A stretch of 64,000 nucleotides of DNA from Sitta carolinensis (Eukaryota > Chordata > Aves > Passeriformes > Sittidae), in the NCBI GenBank assembly GCA_032173965.1, contig JAVUNC010000006.1, forward strand, positions 38,535,870 through 38,599,869, in the 5' to 3' direction. Both the position numbers and the translations under genes were made by a program. The number at the start of each line of letters is the position of its first letter. Position 1 is the first letter of the stretch. Below the pieces are notes generated by a model. The model was not told the origin of the DNA, searched no databases, and saw nothing but the letters and a program-made list of their open reading frames with translations. Below are positions 14,206 to 24,600 of this stretch, piece after piece.

Positions 14206-14211
14206 AATAAA
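14206..14211 (+). terminator. Possible poly(A) signal with GT-rich downstream element
   Basis: AATAAA is followed 5 bp later by a run of TG dinucleotides (14,217-14,228). That is the usual arrangement of a vertebrate cleavage signal plus downstream GU-rich element. No upstream plus-strand gene is recognised to use it, and such pairs arise by chance next to TG microsatellites. Low confidence. Confidence 0.2.
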
Positions 14212-14615
14212 AGAGACTGTGTGTGTGCGAGAGAGCGAGTGCTAGCAGGGAAGGGGAGGGATGGGGGAAGGTTAGTAACCACACAGAGACGAATAAGATG
14301 CGCCGTTTCCCAGGGCTGGATCTACTGTGGCAGGAACCCCGCGGCCGTACCGAGCCTCCAGGAGTGCGCAGGAAAGCCGCCCATGTCCGCACGAGGGTCC
14401 TGTTCAGGTTCCTCCAGGATTACGGGGTCCTTGAGGACTTTTCCCTGCCTGCGATCCCTGTCTCTCACTTTGCTGAGAGGGACAATTAAAAGCGAAAAAG
14501 AAGGAATAAGCCAGGGACCACAGGTAAATTTTTGATTTTTTTTTTTTTTTATCCCAATTCCGGGGGGTTTCTCTTGCTTTTCCACTAGCAAGTGTTGCAA
14601 TGCAGAACTGCTAGG

Positions 14616-14652
14616 ACACACGCACGCACGCACACACACACATACACACACA
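14616..14652. repeat. CA/CG dinucleotide microsatellite
   Basis: An alternating purine-pyrimidine tract of CA units interrupted by CGCA units and one TA lies at the upstream edge of the main GC-rich core. Alternating CA/CG tracts can adopt Z-DNA, and their placement beside a promoter is common in vertebrates. It is likely to be length-polymorphic. Confidence 0.85.
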
Positions 14653-14769
14653 GAGCGATCTAGATTGTTATCCTCCTTCCAGGCGACCGAGGGCTCGAGC
14701 CGATTAACCCTGCGCAGCCGTCGAGCGCAAGGCCAGGTCCTCCCGGGCGGGCGGGCGCGTTGGAGCAGC

Positions 14770-15020
14770 CGGGGCGGGCGGCGCGGTCCGGGCGCGGAGC
14801 GAGCGGAGCCGGGGGCGGTGCGGGCGGCCGGCGCCAAGTGCGGGCAACTCGGCGGCGCAGGTGAAGAGCAGCCGGGGCGGCCGGGGAAGCGGCTCCGCCA
14901 ATGGGCGAGCCGCATGCAAATGTCCCGGCGCCGGCGAGCCAATGGGGGCGGCGCCGGCGCTGCGCAGAGGGACCGGCCGGCTCGGGGGGAGGCGGGGCCG
15001 GGGCGCGGCACCGCCCCCGC
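14770..15020 (+). promoter_or_regulatory. TATA-less core promoter: paired CCAAT boxes, octamer, GC boxes
   Basis: Two GCCAATGGG motifs (CCAAT at 14,898-14,902 and 14,939-14,943) sit 41 bp apart in the same orientation. A perfect octamer ATGCAAAT lies between them at 14,914-14,921. GC boxes of the GGGGCGG or GGGGGCGG type occur near 14,772, 14,812, 14,875 and 14,942, with an inverted CCGCCCC near 15,011. No TATA box is visible. CCAAT boxes bound by NF-Y usually lie about 60-100 bp upstream of the start, so plus-strand transcription would begin near 15,000-15,060. NF-Y, POU-factor and Sp1-type binding is family knowledge. The start site is inference, and a divergent promoter is also possible. 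Confidence 0.7.
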
Positions 15021-15233
15021 CATTCATGCGCTCGTGCGGTCCCGCGCGCCCCCGGCGCCGCGGCCCCCGGGAACACCCGGCTGGCGGAGCCCGCCGCGCC
15101 GGGAGCCGGAGCCCGGCGTCCGTCGCCACCCGGCCGCCCCCTGGCGAAGCGCGGGCCGGGCGGGGACGGGACCCCGAGCCGCCGAGCCGCCGAGCCGCGG
15201 GGGCAGCCGGCGCGGGGAGCCCGCGGCGAGGGG

Positions 15234-15341
15234 ATGGATGCGCTAAGTAACGGCCGCGCGCCAAGTCCCCCCGCGCCGCCCTGTCCCAGGGCCCGTCCTG
15301 CCGCCGCAGCTGCTCAGGAGCAAAGGAAGAACCAGGAATGA
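15234..15341 (+). other. Short ORF in CpG island (35 codons), possible uORF
   Basis: An ATG at 15,234 has G at -3 and G at +4, a good initiation context, and lies about 200 bp downstream of the predicted plus-strand start region. The frame runs 35 codons, begins MDALSNGRAP, is Pro/Ala rich, and ends in TGA at 15,339-15,341. No known protein start is recognised. It may be an upstream ORF in a 5' leader, the start of a coding region if an internal donor such as the weak GTAACG at 15,247 is used, or chance. The composition is that of the island itself, so the open frame alone is weak evidence. Confidence 0.25.
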
Positions 15342-15376
15342 CCGCACTCTTTAAAAAAACTCCCTATGGCACTTAC

Positions 15377-15379
<3 letters not shown>

Positions 15380-15407
<28 letters not shown>
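15380..15407. repeat. 28-base T homopolymer
   Basis: A pure run of 28 T residues lies just beyond the CpG island. Read on the minus strand it is a poly(A) run, but the sequence upstream of it on that strand does not look like a retroposed transcript. Homopolymers of this length flanking an island are probably nucleosome-disfavouring and polymorphic; the exact length may be affected by sequencing error. Confidence 0.85.
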
Positions 15408-15410
<3 letters not shown>

Positions 15411-15574
15411 GCTCCTGCAACAATAGGCGTAGTCCAAACAGGAGTATCTGCACTTAATTCTCGGAGAGTGAGGAACGCAGCCGGAGTTTACAGCTCATAA
15501 ATTAATAAACAAATGCAGTAGCATTATCTAGTAATTTATTGCCTATCAATTTGCATGGCAAAAATCCCTAGCCA

Positions 15575-15710
15575 CGCTGAGGAAGGTAAGTGCCAGGAGT
15601 GAAGCGACTTACACAGGATCACTCAGGGAGTCAGTAAGGAGTTTTAGAAAAGGAGCCAAGCCAGCCCCGGGACTCACCTTGCACTGTACTGCCTCCTTCC
15701 CTTTCATTTA
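15575..15710 (+). mobile_element. MIR/CORE-SINE-like fragment carrying a consensus 5' splice site
   Basis: Blocks such as GAAGCGACTTACACAGGATCA, CAGGGAGTCAGTAAGGAG and GGACTCACCTTGCACTGTACT follow the pattern of amniote CORE-SINEs. Those read '...gacttgcccaaggtcacacagcgagtcagtggcagagc...gactcc...' toward their 3' end. Within its first bases is GGAAG|GTAAGT, a perfect plus-strand donor with GT at 15,586-15,587. On the minus strand GCAAG|GTGAGTC (GT at 15,677-15,676) is also donor-like, but points the wrong way relative to the island. Family call from memory. Confidence 0.5.
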
Positions 15711-16084
15711 TTCACACAAACGAATAAATTGTTTATGACTGCTAGTTTTCTTATCTTCCCCTCTAGAACCGTGTTTGTAGGTGTGCAGCACACACCTCTG
15801 AGAAGTGCTGTTTGACTCGAGTATTTCCCTAACTCTGAGGTGCTGTGTTTTCAGTCATTGATCTCAATTTGGTACAACATGTCAGTAACTTGTAATGATC
15901 AGCCTGAGTTGCATGCCTAATATTTTTAGTTGAGCCTGATATGCTTGTAATTTATTTTCTAGTAACTTATACTATAAGTGATCTAAATCAGGGGCTAAAG
16001 CAGCCAGAAATGCTTTGGTGTTTTGCTGGGTTTAATCAGTGATTGTGAAAAGCAAGAATATTCATCTTCACATTTATCTATCAT

Positions 16085-16255
16085 CTGCCAACTAAGAATC
16101 TCAGAATGCTTTCAAATCTTTTATTAATGAAGCCATTCAACAGCTCTAGGTATTACTTTGCCATTCTGTAGATAAGGAAACAGGCTCAGTCATGTTGAGC
16201 CAGTGAGTGACTGATAGATATGGGAACTGAACAGAGATTCTCCATCCAAGCAGTA
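16085..16255 (+). mobile_element. MIR-like SINE fragment
   Basis: The segment contains CATTCTGTAGATAAGGAAAC, then AGTGAGTGACTG and a block reading GGGAACTGAACAGAG. These match in order the 'cattttacagatgaggaaactgaggc ... gtaagtgacttgcc ... gggatttgaacccag' core of MIR elements in plus orientation. The upstream part (CTCAGAATGCTTTCAAATC) resembles the 'aaagcactttacaa' part. Divergence is high, consistent with great age. Confidence 0.65.
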
Positions 16256-18424
16256 CATGATGTTAGGATAAACTAATTAACTGATTTGGTGGCCATTTGC
16301 TAGCCTTAAAGCGTATCAGCTTTCCTGACAATGGGGCACACAGGTGGAGACAGGACGGAGTAACCTGTAGTGCAGATGCCTCCTGGATGGCAAGTTGCAG
16401 TGCCATACAGAGGGCACAGAACAGTTTTATTTGTGCAAGACAACTTTGCCTGACACCCAGAAAGATGCTGTCTTTGTGGGGAAGACAGCTGCTCCTACCT
16501 ACCTGGGGGAAGGGGGGAATATAACCTGTCATAACACCCTTAAAGGGCTGTTGGCCCATGAGTCAGCCCCCTTGAATCCCTCGTCACAGAAGTCCTAACT
16601 TTCACACAGTCCACAGAGAAAGTACTCTGAAAAATGTATACTGTAGTTAATCTGTAGAGAGTCTGATTTAGGGGAAAGGGGGAAGGACATGTATTAAATA
16701 CACATCACTGAGTAGCTGGATTTGTAAAATAAAGGAAATCTGAATGAGTTTCAGACTCATAAGCAATGCAACAAAGATCTGCCTCCCATCATTTTACTTC
16801 ATGTTTTCTCTGGCTACAGTATTACAAAAAGGACAGAACATATCACACATTACAGTGTGGATCAGTCAAAGGGGCTACAGGTGCTACAGGTTTAAACACT
16901 GAGTACTCAATGCTGCTTCTCCAGAAGGCAGTGGTGGAAAATTTATTACTTTGTGTGGAAAATATATAAGTTTTAAAAAGTTCAAGTCTAGAGGTAAGAG
17001 CAAGGGAACTGCATGGATTGGCTCCTTGCCCCTGTCCTGCAACTATTTGCCCTGTTACTGCAAGAGAAGAAAACAGAAGAGGTTGTTTCTTTGATTAAAC
17101 TGTAGTAGCACCCCTCAGATTTTAATTCCCCTTTAAACAGTCCAACAGGCCACATCCTCCCTGTTCATGCTGGCTCTTGGGTTGTCGTGGCAGGCAGAGC
17201 CCTCAACAGACAATAAATTACCAAGCTCCAAAACAAAACCACTGATCCTTTTCCTCATTCAGTCTGCCACCAATCCTTCCCCACATACTGAGGTACCAGC
17301 TTAGGTGCTCATAAGACATAGAAAGGTGAGGTGAACATCACTTCGACTGTCCTGGCCAGAGAGAAAATGCCTGGATGGTCCATGAACAGGAGAAGCAGAG
17401 TGGCTACATACTGCCCCTCTGATGGTGATTTGCTCTACATTCTGCTTACCACCCTTCCTTTGCTGGAAACCTGTGGGTAAACTGCCTTAGGCAAAAATTA
17501 CAAGGGCCAAGAAAACCAAACACTAGGAATACACCATAAAAATAAATCATGAAAAAAAAGGAAAACCTGTGAAGCTAGCTATAAATACATCATAGGATTC
17601 TGGTGACACCATAAAGTACTGGAACTTCACTATGCCTTGCTTTATGAGATGTCAGTGGATGTATTTACTGCCCTGTAGTTCACAGGTGACTCATTTATTT
17701 AGCAGCACCACTGCAGGAAGAGGGCAGGTTTCAATTGCAGTTTTCCTCTTGGGTGGAAAGGGGAAGTTTACAGTCAGAAGTGACGTTTCAACATTATTAC
17801 CATTAAATTTACTTCAAAAGAGGCTGGTTTTGTTGTATTCATATTAGTTTATTTAATCTGGATAAAAAAAAGAATCTTTCTAAATGCTCTTGTGGCTTCA
17901 GAAGCAAGAGCAGAGGGCCACTACAATCTGCAGAAATGAGAAATAATAAAGCAATTCTTTCTGAGTTTCAGAATCCCAGAAAGAGACCCAGTCATCTTCA
18001 AGCCCAGGAAGAGTTTGTACTCCACCTTATTTAAAGGAGCAAGTACAAACTTTCTCTATGTTTCCTATTAAATTTTATCTGTTAATCACTTTGCTGCACT
18101 CAGAACTGAAAAATCAGGGCTGCTGTAAAATCACAGATCTTTTAAACTGGTTCCAATGGGGAAACACGATTAGCATTTATCAGCAGAGGGTGCCTGCCAG
18201 AGAGAGGACAGCTTTGCCTCCACCCAGTAGAAGCCAACAAGGTACAGTGTTAGTGCTTTGCTATATAATAAGGTTAAGAGAATAAGGTCAGCTAGAACAG
18301 CCTGTCTCCCAGAGTGAACTGCTTCTCTCAAGGTTCAAAACAGTTCCATTATTTTTTTTTAATGTACTTTTCCAAAAACAAGAAGGAGGGTGAAAACATG
18401 TCATACTTATGATGTTAAAATACA

Positions 18425-18512
18425 GTATAAAATAAAATAAAATAAAATAAAATAAAATAAATAAATAAATAAAATAAAATAAAATAAAATAAAATAAAAT
18501 AAAATATAAACC
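18425..18512. repeat. (AAAAT)n pentanucleotide array with AAAT interruption
   Basis: About seventeen AAAAT/AAATA-type units form an almost pure array, interrupted in the middle by three AAAT tetramers (near 18,461-18,471). The minus-strand open frame at 18,288-18,584, with alternating Phe, Tyr, Ile and Leu, is only a translation of this array. A polymorphic microsatellite is expected. Confidence 0.95.
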
Positions 18513-19429
18513 AGAGGGAATTCCATGCTGTAGAGAGCTTAGCGCTGGCATATAGATACCTTTGTCTTTAGCAAGATGCTTCAAATTCTGCTGACAACAG
18601 CAGTGACCAAAAATCTGTTAAGTTCCTCAGCACTGCTGGCAGAATTAACTGCTCTGAGACTAGTCCCTGGTGCCCCACTGTCCTTGTCATCACTGTCTCT
18701 TTGCAGGCAGCCTCGAGAGGCAGGACCCAGCAGCACCAAAGAATTATCAGTGTTTGCTCATCCAGAGCAAAAGAGGAGGGTTGCTCTAGGACAGGGCTGA
18801 AGACTATGCACACAGCTGCTCTTATGCAGTACTTTTTCTTGTGTGCAGTACTTTTTTTGTGTATAACCAAGTTACTGCAATCTCTGTAGTTCTCAGTTTT
18901 ATTCTGTATCTGGGAAAAAAAAAAAAAGAAAAAAAAAACCACACAGAAAAACAAAATCAAGCCAACCTTTTCTCAGAGTTCTGTGCTTTCCTATAACAAC
19001 CAGTAAGTCCAGTTACCAACAACAGTTGAGGTATATGCCTTACATGGTACCAGTAACACAGGGCAGGTATTCTCTTTTCTGCTCAGCTCCAAGGGACCAC
19101 AGATTGCCAAAAGCAACTACTATAGAAGCATTAGAGCCTAGTTTTCTTCTCATTTATGCCGGTGAATAAACTAAACAGAGCCAGTAGATTGACATCTGAC
19201 CCTTGGCGTTCATTTGTGAAAAGAAAAATGCAAGTTGATTACAACCAGTTAGTCTGGGCTAGCAGCAAGTTAGCCAAAAGTGACGGTAACCACTGAGACA
19301 CAAATTCAGTTCTATCAAACATCCAATTCAAATGCCAAAAATCTTGTAAAGTTCAGATTTTCTGACACATCTAGAGTCCTATGTTGGTGGAAACAAGCAT
19401 GAACAAGTGCATGGGCACACAAATACAGC

Positions 19430-19570
19430 AACATATCTCTTTTTGATAAGCATTAATCAACTATAATTGGGAAAAAGGCAATGTCAGGATTTGCTAATGC
19501 AAACTGACAATAACATGTTAAAATTGTCCCTGTTTGCTGGATAATGCATAAAGGCTGATCCACTGTACTC
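19430..19570. promoter_or_regulatory. Candidate conserved non-coding element (AT-rich, POU/homeodomain-like motifs)
   Basis: This segment lacks simple repeats and carries GCATTAATCAA, CTATAATTGG, GCTAATGCAAAC (an octamer-like POU site) and GGATAATGCATAAA close together. Dense homeodomain and POU-like sites in AT-rich unique DNA are typical of deeply conserved vertebrate enhancers. Conservation has not been tested and the call is inference from texture only. Confidence 0.3.
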
Positions 19571-20944
19571 AGCACTATGCAAACCAACACAAGCTGAGAG
19601 TCCCTTCCCTGGAGAGATTACAGACTTGCTGGAAAGGCATGAGCCAACATATGTCAGAACAGCTTTATGAGCAAACAGTACCTTTTTTTGGCCAAAGTCT
19701 GCTAGTCTGCAAACCTAAGAGAATGGAAGGCACTGGAAATAGTGCCTTGGCACAGGAGTGTCTAGTCTATGCTTTCAGCCCTGAACATGGGAGTTCTTCA
19801 CTCTGTCATCCCTGGGAATTCTCCTTCACAGTGCTGCAGAGATACCCCATAGCACCTGCACAAGACACCAACTAGCATCCTGACACCAGCAAGCTTCCTC
19901 TCTTCTAAAGCTGCCTCAAAAATTAGGACAAAACCCTTCCCACACCTGAGATCTCTACCACATCAGCAATTGTGAATGGGATTTGTGTTAAATAAAGGAT
20001 GCCCAAGTTTAGTTTATTTCAATCATCATAAGGAGGTTCTGTTATTCAAACATCAACCATCTCCCCTTCAGTCTTACCAACAGTTTAGTCCCTGCCTCTG
20101 GGGTACTTTATCAAAGTGGGCTAAATAGGCTCTAGTTTGCCTTTTAGCCATGTGCTGACAGGCAGACTCTCATCTCACAAGAGAAAACTGATCTTCTGTG
20201 GCTGCAGACCTTTTTCCTCCAGGAAAGTTGGAACTGCATTTATCTCTTTTACTCTCAGTAGAAGCTGGACTCAATGGCACCTGCTCAAAGCTTGTCAGGC
20301 AGAGAAACAGAACCTGCCTGGACTTCTTGTATCACTTTCAGCAATGTGACTTTTTATCAAAGTCGAGTTCAGGCTCGAAAAGATTAGAGAAACTAAGACT
20401 AGCTGAGTTTGAAAAAAATCAGTTGCCACTGCTTGACCTTAGATAATTATTAAATCACCATTAAGAAAAAGTGCCCAACAGTTTAATTTTCTGATGTTTC
20501 TTTAACAGAATTCACACTTCTACTACCTATGTTTCACGAAGTATACCAGTATAAAATGATAGTGACCTGTAGAACTGATTTCCATCATTCATAACAGCCC
20601 GCTCTTACAGATCTGGGATTACCCTGATCTTATGTTGAGCAAAATTCATTTCTAGCCTAACTCCTGGGAACTGATACTACGGTTGCATGTAGCTACTATG
20701 TTTATGGAAACAAAAAGATATGTGTGCTTTCTTGTCCTTATCTTTGGAATCACTGTTGGCAAGTCTAAGGTGAAGGGGAACAGCCTGTTTCCAGCCTAGG
20801 TGTGAGCCCTGCCTGGGATAACACATTGCTGTGATGCCTTGCCTTCAGTGACTCCCACAGCAGCAAGAGATTAGATGCACCAGCAGAACACAGAAGTGTT
20901 GCCTACTGTAATTTTGTCTGTATCTATTCTGCTGATCTAGATTC

Positions 20945-20998
20945 AGACATGGAAGGTCTGCCAGCCCAGTGCCTTACCCACTAGGGCAAATATTAGCA
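20945..20998 (+). mobile_element. Short CORE-SINE 3' remnant
   Basis: The block reading CCAGCCCAGTGCCTTACCCACTAGGGCAAA resembles the 3' part of MIR/CORE-SINE elements ('...ccagtgccttaaccactagaccac...'), in plus orientation. Only about 50 bases are recognisable, so chance similarity is possible. Confidence 0.4.
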
Positions 20999-22984
20999 CT
21001 AACTAATAACCGCAGAACTAACGTCTATGTCACAAATTCTTAGTGTGGAACAGCTGGGAAATTATTTTTAAGAGTTCCAAGATCTAAAATTTAAATAGCA
21101 CCTCAAAGGCTGAAGTAGAAAGACACAGAGAATAGATGGAGCTAAAATACCTGCTGAGATAAATAGGGAACTATTTTAATTTTACCCATGAAAGCAGAAA
21201 GAGGACTTATTTTTCCTTTTGCTTGTCTGACACAGAAAGGAAAAGCTAGAAAAACTGTTGCTTTTGCTCCTTTAAACTGACTTCTGTACTAATGAAAAGT
21301 GAGTTCTCTAATACACACAGTGCACAAGTTCCCCTCTGCTTCTCTCTCTTACATCATCTTTGCCTGGCTTTTGCCTGTAAACACCTGTTCACCTCACAGC
21401 AATAACTGCCAGGTGACGGGTGTTTGATGTGGTCATCCAGTCAAAAAAAAAAAAAAATTAAAAGCAAAGAAAGACATAGAGGGAAAACCTTTCAATGGCA
21501 TGAGTGTCTCACCACCCGACAAAGAGCAAACTGATTCCAGTGGCCAAGCCTCCTTGCGTGGGAGCTGCTGGTAGGTGCAATTTCCTGAGATGTATGCCTT
21601 GTCAGTGTGCAGGAGAGGAAAAAAAAAGGAAGGTCAGAGCAGCCAAAGCTAAAGATTGGAAGGACAAAAGAAAACGCTGTGGGGAAGAACTCTTCAGCTT
21701 TTAACCCTGAAAGAGCCCATTCTGCATGGTCCGTGTCAAATTACTTACTGGCTAAGGTATAACAAACAATAAACTGTTAGATGGCCTTCTCTGCGCCCAA
21801 AGGGACAGCTGTTTTCACATGTGGTGCCTGTGCTACATGACCTGCCCAGGGTGGTACACAGCACACAGTCCAATTGCTCTCAACCACAGTAGAAATGAAC
21901 TTTTCCCCTCCAAGTAAGTAGGCTCATAATAGTCTAGACAGACAGGTACCTTAAGAGGCTATATTGTCACTATCTCTACCAATGCAGTATAAACTTTGCC
22001 TACAATACTGTTGGTCACGTCCAAAGTGTAATGATGAACAATCAATTCTCCGTAAGGAATATATACCAGTGCTCAACTTTACCAACATTTTTTTTTTTCC
22101 TCCTTCTCACAAATCTTCCATAGTCAAAGAAGTCACATATGACACCTATGAATTACAAATACATTAATCAGGATATAATTAATCTTAGCTTTTCTTCTGC
22201 CCAGACAGAAACATACTAAAATATTGTAAGTAAAAGCAGTATATAATATATTGCAACACTCTGATGATATATAGAAGTATCTCACTAAGCATGTGAGAAA
22301 CATGACCACCAAACAGGCAAACAAGACAGTCATTTACTCATAGGAGGCATCCAGGCAACAAAAAAGTTGCAACAAAGGGCAAGAAAAGCATAAGGAATGC
22401 AAACAAGACAGGCATCCTGCTAACATTCACGAAACATGTCTGGGGAAAAAAGAACAAGAGAAGAAGCACCGTTGGCAGTTGAAGATCCCATTTTTGGAAG
22501 GCCAAAATAGCATTAAAGAATCAAGTATGTAAAGGGTAATTGGGTATGGAAGATGACAAGCCAGCATCACTTCCAACTTCTCTCATCCTTCTCTACTTCT
22601 CACTTCTTCTTCTGCAGCTAAACCCACCAAGGACGGTAGCTGTCAGTGCTAAGTGCAGAGAATCAGCTCTGTGGCACTATAAAGTCACAGTTAATTTAGG
22701 ACATAAATGTTAAAGAATAACAGTTCTGTAGTTTTGTATATAAAGCAATAATTAATGATAATATTTGAGAATTAATGATTAGCATAAATTAGGTTGCTAC
22801 TCAGTGAGTTCAGTAAAGTTTTGGTTAAAAGTTTAAAACTGGTTTGATTTACTAGTGTTCTATACATTCCCTTCCTAACAATCTCTAATTCCCCAACAAA
22901 TATATACACACACATTTTCAGTTACAATATTGAGGTGTTATTTCTTCTCTATCATACAAGAAAGATTATTTCCTTCCTCTTTAC

Positions 22985-23270
22985 AGATACTATTTACATA
23001 TTTGAAGACTTCTGCTATGTCCCTCCTCTCTAGACAAGGACGTTTGCTCTATTGTTCCTCAGAAATCTATTGGGTTTAGACTCTGCTAATCATTGCTGGT
23101 TTCCTAGAGACTTTTTCAAAGCATCTATATTTTTCTTGAAGTGCAATATCCCAGACTGAATGCAGTCCTTCGGATAAAATCTTATGAACACTGCATACAT
23201 AAGAACAATTATTTCACATATCTTATTGATGATACTCCTGTTTACATTTTTGTAAGGTGTTTGCCCCTCT
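22985..23270 (-). mobile_element. Ancient CR1 LINE fragment (antisense)
   Basis: Read on the plus strand, the segment follows the complement of CR1 ORF2. Successive blocks are GTCCCTCCTCTCTAGAC, CTTGAAGTGCAATATCCCAG, ACTGAATGCAGTCC, ACAATTATTTCACATATCTT and GATACTCCTGTTTACATTTT. They correspond in order to the conserved reverse-complement CR1 blocks ('ctttcttgaagtgtggcgcccagaactgg...agaataacttcccttgtcttg...actcctgttaatac'). The element's sense strand is therefore minus. It is 5' and 3' truncated and far more decayed than the CR1 at 56.7 kb, so it belongs to an older wave. The 61-codon minus frame at 23,090-23,275 is a degenerate reading of it. Confidence 0.75.
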
Positions 23271-24312
23271 TGCACACAAGGAGAGCTCGTATTAGCACCC
23301 TGCTATTTTGTAACATGGGAAATACCACTAAGCTCTGGTCCACAGGCTCCTAGGCCTTTTGCACTGATATTTTTAAAAAGGTTTTGCAACTTTCAGAAAG
23401 TGCAGCTTAGGTCACTGCAGTATTATGCTGACATGAGTAATTATACAGCATCAACTACCTGTTCCCTGCTGATACATGTAATACTACCAAGGACAGGCCC
23501 CGGCTTCAAGGCATGCAATGCACCCACACAAACAAATCAAACAGAAGGAAGCAGAATACACTTCAGGTCCATTTGCAGCAAGTGAGAGGGACCTTACTGG
23601 GTTATTCGGTCTCCAGCAGAGAAGTTCAACAAAAGCACAATAGTGAGAATAAGGAGTATGAACTGCTTTAAAAACATCTCTCCCCTTGTGAAGCACCTCC
23701 CTGTCCTGTCATTCCTCAGGGTCTCATACTCCACCTACACAAGCTCCCCCAGAACTGCAGGTCTCCTGAGGCACCAGCAGTTTCCTTGACTTGTCATATC
23801 CTCCAACTCACACGTAATTCAAAGAGTGTTCATAGTATTCACATGGATGCAAAAAGCCTCAAACTGAACCCTTCCCTTTGCCCAGCACCCTAGTCTTTGA
23901 GCCAAGTGGGAGGGAAAGCACCCCACAGCAACAAGACCCCACTGGAGATGCAAACACCACCAGAGCAAGCACAGTCATCAGGAGTACAAGGGCTTTAAGA
24001 ACCAGGCAACCATGAAAATTTGGACATGGAAGCAAAGGGAAGGAATAGCAAACTCTCTCAATGATAGGCTGTATACAACAGATAAGGCATGAACTGCTAC
24101 CAACATGGATGTACTATCTACTGGACAGAACCAACAAAAAATCCATCTACTCATTTTAAAATGCCAAGGAAAAAACTAAAAATAGCGATGCATTGGTTAC
24201 ACTTAGATGCATACAAACACATGTACATGCACACACATTTCTGCTTTGCCCTCTCCTCTGTAGCCTCTTTACATCTTCCCCAGACCATCAGCCTGGGACG
24301 ACCACAGAAGAA

Positions 24313-24314
<2 letters not shown>

Positions 24315-24361
<47 letters not shown>
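24315..24361. repeat. 47-base A homopolymer
   Basis: A run of 47 A residues follows AGAAAT, so an AATAAA hexamer overlaps its start. It resembles the tail of a retroposed transcript on the plus strand, but the bases before it (to about 24,100) show no recognisable gene. A clear target-site duplication was not found: AGGGAACATAGCAAAA after the run is only loosely similar to AGGGAAGGAATAGCAAA near 24,037. An expanded homopolymer is the simpler reading. Confidence 0.85.
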
Positions 24362-24364
<3 letters not shown>

Positions 24365-24439
24365 AACATAGCAAAATGCCTGGCATAACCTGTAGAGGGA
24401 ACTCACTTGAAGAACCACACTTCTTTATTTCTTCCATCT

Positions 24440-24600
24440 GAATTTTGAATTGGTCATTCAAAAGCCATCTGCACCCTAGACCAATATATCCCTTAATTAA
24501 CCCCTTAAATTATAATCTGGTCTGCATAGTTTTAATTAGATGCCATGTTTCATCCCCTCGCCTTTTTATTAGTCACCTAAACTGAGCACTCAGAATGGCA
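24440..24600. promoter_or_regulatory. Candidate conserved non-coding element
   Basis: Unique AT-rich DNA with CCCTTAATTAACCCC, TTAAATTATAATC and TTTTAATTAGATG, that is, several TAATTA/ATTA homeodomain cores within about 70 bp. The suggestion of conservation is inference; no alignment was possible. Confidence 0.25.

Larger units (their letters stand above)
13290..15310. promoter_or_regulatory. CpG island with two GC-rich cores
   Basis: CpG dinucleotides are dense in two blocks, 13,300-13,680 and especially 14,660-15,310, while flanking DNA is AT-rich with few CpGs. Vertebrate islands of this size normally mark promoters of housekeeping or developmental genes. The stretch between the cores (13,680-14,660) has intermediate composition with purine-rich and TG/CA simple repeats. 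Long open frames on both strands here are a by-product of low stop-codon frequency in GC-rich DNA, and none gives a recognisable protein. The gene served by the island is not identified, and the direction of transcription is inferred only from CCAAT-box orientation. Confidence 0.88.
16260..22980. other. Non-coding DNA, no gene seen
   Basis: No supportable exon. The span holds an (AAAAT)n array (18,425-18,512), an A-rich tract near 18,914-18,938, a short A run near 21,445-21,458, a small SINE remnant near 20,945-20,995, and an AT-rich candidate conserved segment near 19,430-19,570. Open frames are 60-130 codons, scattered, and without recognisable content. If the island at 15 kb drives rightward transcription, this would be first-intron DNA. 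Confidence 0.55.

Noticed and set aside
14322..15264. Long minus- and plus-strand open frames (up to 233 codons) in the CpG island
   Set aside because: GC-rich DNA is poor in stop codons, so every frame is open; translations are Arg/Pro/Gly/Ala noise with no recognisable protein.
15671..15680. Minus-strand donor-like GCAAG|GTGAGTC
   Set aside because: Its exon would lie to the right in AT-rich DNA with the intron running into the CpG island, which does not fit the promoter position; the bases belong to an old SINE.
18288..18584. 98-codon minus-strand frame with repeating FILFYF pattern resembling membrane segments
   Set aside because: Translation of the (AAAAT)n array; no membrane protein.
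24000..24400. Processed pseudogene ending in the 47-A run
   Set aside because: No recognisable coding remnant upstream and no convincing target-site duplication.
24151..24441. Frames with long Phe or Lys runs around the 47-A tract
   Set aside because: Simple translations of the homopolymer.
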